A stretch of 64,000 nucleotides of DNA from Agelaius tricolor (lineage: Eukaryota; Chordata; Aves; Passeriformes; Icteridae), in assembly GCA_023055355.1 (NCBI GenBank), contig JALJCS010000022.1, positions 7,611,001-7,675,000 of the forward strand. The letters run 5' to 3'. Below, one piece after another: positions 60,329-64,000 of this stretch (positions are counted from its first letter, which is position 1; every line of letters starts with the position of its first letter). The notes beneath the pieces were generated by a model. It made no database searches. It saw nothing but the letters and a program-made list of their open reading frames with translations, and was not told the DNA's origin. A program made the position numbers and the translations under genes.

Positions 60329-63300
60329 CTAAAAGGAAACAAACACCCATCAGTGTCAGCAAGCAGAATGAGTAAATACAACAGTTACTTTGCATACTGC
60401 TAAACTGTTTTCCAGTTGTAAAGAATCTGCTAAAATACAAAGCAAATTCCATAGCTGCCATCCAAAAGATGTTTTGCCTTTAAAACATGCTAAGACACAA
60501 CTGTTGTTTTGGTTTTAAAATGTCTGTCTGACCTTCATGACTATTACCATTCTTTTATTACATTGTCATGTACAATCTTAAAAGTCTTCCTAAACATATT
60601 CAAAAATCATAGCTGGTACAAGCAGCTTGAGCACCACACACTGCCTAGGATTTAAATGCATGAATGCAGAAAATAAACACAAGCTGTGAGATCCAAAAAG
60701 GCAGACCCATTTACAAGAAAAAGAGGAGCTGAGAGCAACTGGAGAAAGCAGGAACAGTAAGCTGCAATTCGTCCATCCTGAGCCTTTATTCTGAAACTTT
60801 CCGAATACTGTCTCTGTTTTTATCCCTCACTACACTCTGCACTAGAACATCCTGCAGCTGTTAATACTACTGCAGGACAGAATCCAGCTGGGAAAAAGGA
60901 AAGCATTATTAACAAGTCATCAAAGAAATATTTCTACCCAGCACACAGTACTAAAACTTCACTTAAAGGCACAGACCAAACGAGTAACAAATACTGTAAT
61001 GCGCTAATTTTATTTTTCATTCTTTCATTTACATTGTTGATGACAGAAAAGGAAATGGCTTAAAACAAATTAAGCTTAGATGGATTTATATATAATCTGA
61101 AGAATACAATAGTTTATCAAAATAGAATGTTGAAAAGGTACCACACAGCCTGTCCATGCTCATACCCCTGTGCTCCAAAATTTAAGCCCTAAGTGCTCAC
61201 TGAATTCTCTTCCACAGAATACAAGCTGCAATTAGATGTAAAGCAGAATGATGTAATAGGCCTCTGAACATGAATAATAATAATTAAATAATAAGTAATA
61301 CATTTCAATGTATTTTTATCACCTACTTGGATGCATCACACATTTATTCATAGCATGTAATTCCTAGACACAACTGACAACTCAGAGCATCACTCCAAGA
61401 TGACACTGGCTCTCCAAGACCTCAGAATTACATAGGGAAAAATGGCAATCAAATATGCCTTGTTTCCCAGGGAAGACTTAAAAACCCTGCAGTGGGCAAG
61501 TAGGAGGGAATTTGCCTGCAGGGAAAAAAATCTTCCTCCAAATCTTAATTTTGCTCTTGAAACTTCATTTATTTCTTGAAGTTATAACATGCATGTTCAG
61601 CCTGATTTTCAGAAGCATTTGCAGAAGCACAGTATTTGCATTTTCTACACAAATTCTCCGGGAATATATTAAGTTACTCCTCTTGCAGTGAAGTACAAAA
61701 AGTCACAGGCCAAATGTGACAAGCACAGAATCTGCTCGGTTCATTAAGACATCTTTGGAACAGATGCTGTTATCAGCCTCCTTTGTGCCATTTTTACCTC
61801 TTAATTTTTCCACCAGCAATATGGTATTTATTTTAGAATTGAAAAACAGTATCTCAACACAGAAAAAAAAATAATTAAATAACTAACAAAATATATTCCT
61901 TGCATCCTGCTGTAATTCCTGGCTGGACCTGAACTATACTTCCTGAGCAGACCAAGACACTGCAACACTGACTCAACATCTCTGGAAACCTGTACTTTAC
62001 CCACAATTAGGATGCTGATTTCAAGCACAAAGTGCAGACAGCAATCCATGAGTTTTCAGTGTTTCACTTTGCCACTTTCTGGTTACCTGTTTCGGCACTC
62101 ATGTTTCACAGGTGTGCTGGGGCAGGTCCAGAGGAGGCCACAGAGATGATCACAGGGCTGGAGCACCCCTGCTGTGGAGACAGGCTGGGAGAGAAGGCTC
62201 CAGGGAGACCTCAGAGCACCTTCCAGTACCTAAAGGGGGCCTACAAAAGAGCCAGAGAGGGACATTTTACAAGGGCAGGCAATGACAGGACAAAGGGTAA
62301 AAATGAAAAAAGGGTAGATTTCTATCAGGACATGATTTAGACATTCAGACACCAGGGTGAAATTCTTTACTGTGACACTGGAGAGGCACTGGCACAGGTT
62401 GGCCAGAGAAGCTGTGGCTGCCCCACCCCTGCAAGGGCTCAAAGCCAGGCTGGACAGGGCTTGGAGCAACCTGGTCCAGGGGAAAGCGTCCCTGCCCACG
62501 GCAGGGGATGAAACAAGGTCATTTTCAAGGTCCTTTCAAACCTCCCAAACTATGTTTCTAAGATGCATTTTCCAACCTGTCTTCAGCTATCAGCCTTGAA
62601 AAGTTATTTTTATCTCTGTGAGCAACTCGGAAAATTCTGTGTGACAGGATACACATTTTTGTATCTCAGAGAGCAGTGAATAAATATCCAGAGCAATACT
62701 GATATCCATCCAGTGAAACCACTAACTTGAATGGTGTCCTACCAACAATTAATTCTAGATAATTAATAAAAAAGACCCTTCCAAACCCATGACCATCCTG
62801 CACTGCCTTCATGGCTCCTCCTGCAAATACCCAGCTAAATAAAATAATTCTACAATGCATCCTGGATCTAATGCCAAAACTTCTCAACAGGTAGTGAAAC
62901 GACTGCTAAAAGCAAATGAAATTAGGATATTTATAACATTATACTATCTACCCCATCTGAACTGCAAGGTGTTAAAATATATTTGTCTATGTGGGAGCTT
63001 TCGTATCTTGTTGAGTTAGTGTTTCCATGGTGAAAAAAATGTGCATGTGTAACAATTTTTACAGCTGTGTTCTGAAGAACAGTAAATGCATGGATATTCC
63101 AGGATATTTAAAAATCCCTTATCTCTAAAGCACTGTGATTGGTTGATCTAACAGAAACAAAAGCATCTGTTCCAAGCCAGAAAATGGGAAAAGGGTTCCA
63201 AGGAACCTGATTTGCAATCATGAAACTGAAAAATGATGCCTAGACTGTCCTGGATAGGATCAGGGTATTTGGAACAGTTCTTAGAATCAGAATGAATTTT

Positions 63301-64000
63301 TATGGCTTCTGCAACAAAAAAAACCATAATCAAGTAATGTTCTACATAGCTCAAGTTCCAGCTTTATCTCCATGTTTACTAAGGATCTTTATCTCTGTCA
63401 AACTACATGCTATGACAAAAACACAGCTAAACAGTATGCACTAAATAAACACTTAAATTCTTGCCAATTTACACACCAAATTAAACTGAGGAATCTGATT
63501 TAGAATCCAAATTAAGTAAGTCCTCAAACAAACCAGTATTTAAAATAATCTTTCTCTAAATATGATGCAAACTTCTTGAATAAAAATTCTTATATTTACT
63601 TTGATATGAATATTAACCTGGGTTCAGGAAATTTCAATAAATGTGTATAGGCTAAATTTGAGCACATCAGGATTTCTGACTTAAGTCCTAACCTAACCAA
63701 TTGGCAAAGAACACCTTGTGCATTTTTAAGGTGATCAGAAGTTGAAGGGAAAACACAGAAGGCTCCCATTTCCAGGCAGATTCCCAAACCATTACAGAAT
63801 TAGCAAAATTATGAGATCAGAAGATATTGTATTAATAATGAAATCATGTCCATTATCACATTAGCTCCAATTGCTGGTTTAGCAGACTTAATTTAAATTA
63901 ATCCTTCTTTTCATCTGAACAGATGCAAGAGTTTATTTTCTGTGGTTTCCTGCAATGCCTAATCTGTTTAGCTCTTTCTGTTTCTCAGTAAATTATCAGC
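60329..64000 (-). other. HSPA12A intron 1 (partial)
   Basis: Extends to the window edge. Contains one CR1 3' portion (62105-62565). No CpG island or exon 1 is visible, so the promoter lies further right. Confidence 0.75.
62105..62565 (+). mobile_element. CR1 LINE 3' portion (about 460 bp)
   Basis: A clear CR1: GATCACAGGGCTGGAGCACC, GAGAGAAGGCTCCAGGGAGA, CCTAAAGGGGGCCTACAAAA, GGCACTGGCACAGGTTGGCC, CAACCTGGTCCAGGGGAAAG, GTCCCTGCCCACGGCAGGGG. It is 5'-truncated, with a tail ending near 'ctatgtttctaagatg', and antisense to HSPA12A. Confidence 0.93.

Noticed and set aside
60329..64000. Search for HSPA12A exon 1 or its promoter
   Set aside because: No GC-rich island, start codon context or donor in the right phase that fits the expected N terminus; exon 1 must be outside the window.

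Overview
The window is vertebrate nuclear DNA and almost certainly avian. It has multi-exon genes with GT-AG introns, an AT-rich background, many 3'-end fragments of CR1 (chicken repeat 1) LINEs, and two solo LTR-like blocks of a type I associate with songbird endogenous retroviruses. I see no bacterial, phage or CRISPR features. The species cannot be named from the sequence.

Layout. (1) Positions 1-10100, plus strand: the last ten coding exons of a pancreatic-lipase-family gene, with stop at 10047-10049 and an AATAAA signal at 10081. Its first exons (signal peptide and about 49 mature residues) lie upstream of the window. The Ser-Asp-His triad, full-length lid and C-terminal PLAT domain are intact. 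Which paralogue it is (PNLIP, PNLIPRP1 or PNLIPRP2) cannot be settled by eye. (2) Positions 10100-25300: intergenic DNA plus the probable 3' UTR of the next gene. It holds CR1 fragments, one LTR, simple repeats and an unusually clean AT-rich stretch (about 11860-13110) that may be conserved non-coding DNA. I found no convincing exon of C10orf82, which sits here in human as I recall the locus. (3) Positions 25309-60328, minus strand: eleven exons of HSPA12A, the atypical HSP70-family ATPase. These are exons 2-12 if the 12-exon layout holds, and together they encode about 660 residues. All splice sites are canonical and all phases join. Exon 1 lies beyond the right edge. (4) Positions 60329-64000: the start of the long first intron of HSPA12A, with another CR1 copy.

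The two genes point towards each other and match the conserved vertebrate neighbourhood PNLIP cluster - HSPA12A. They are functionally unrelated: one encodes a secreted digestive lipase, the other an intracellular chaperone-like protein. I found no undescribed biological system. The points most worth a second look are a CR1 tail that abuts the splice donor of HSPA12A exon 9, a sense-oriented LTR with a poly(A) signal in the same intron, cysteine and glycosylation changes in the lipase, and the candidate conserved regulatory block downstream of the lipase.
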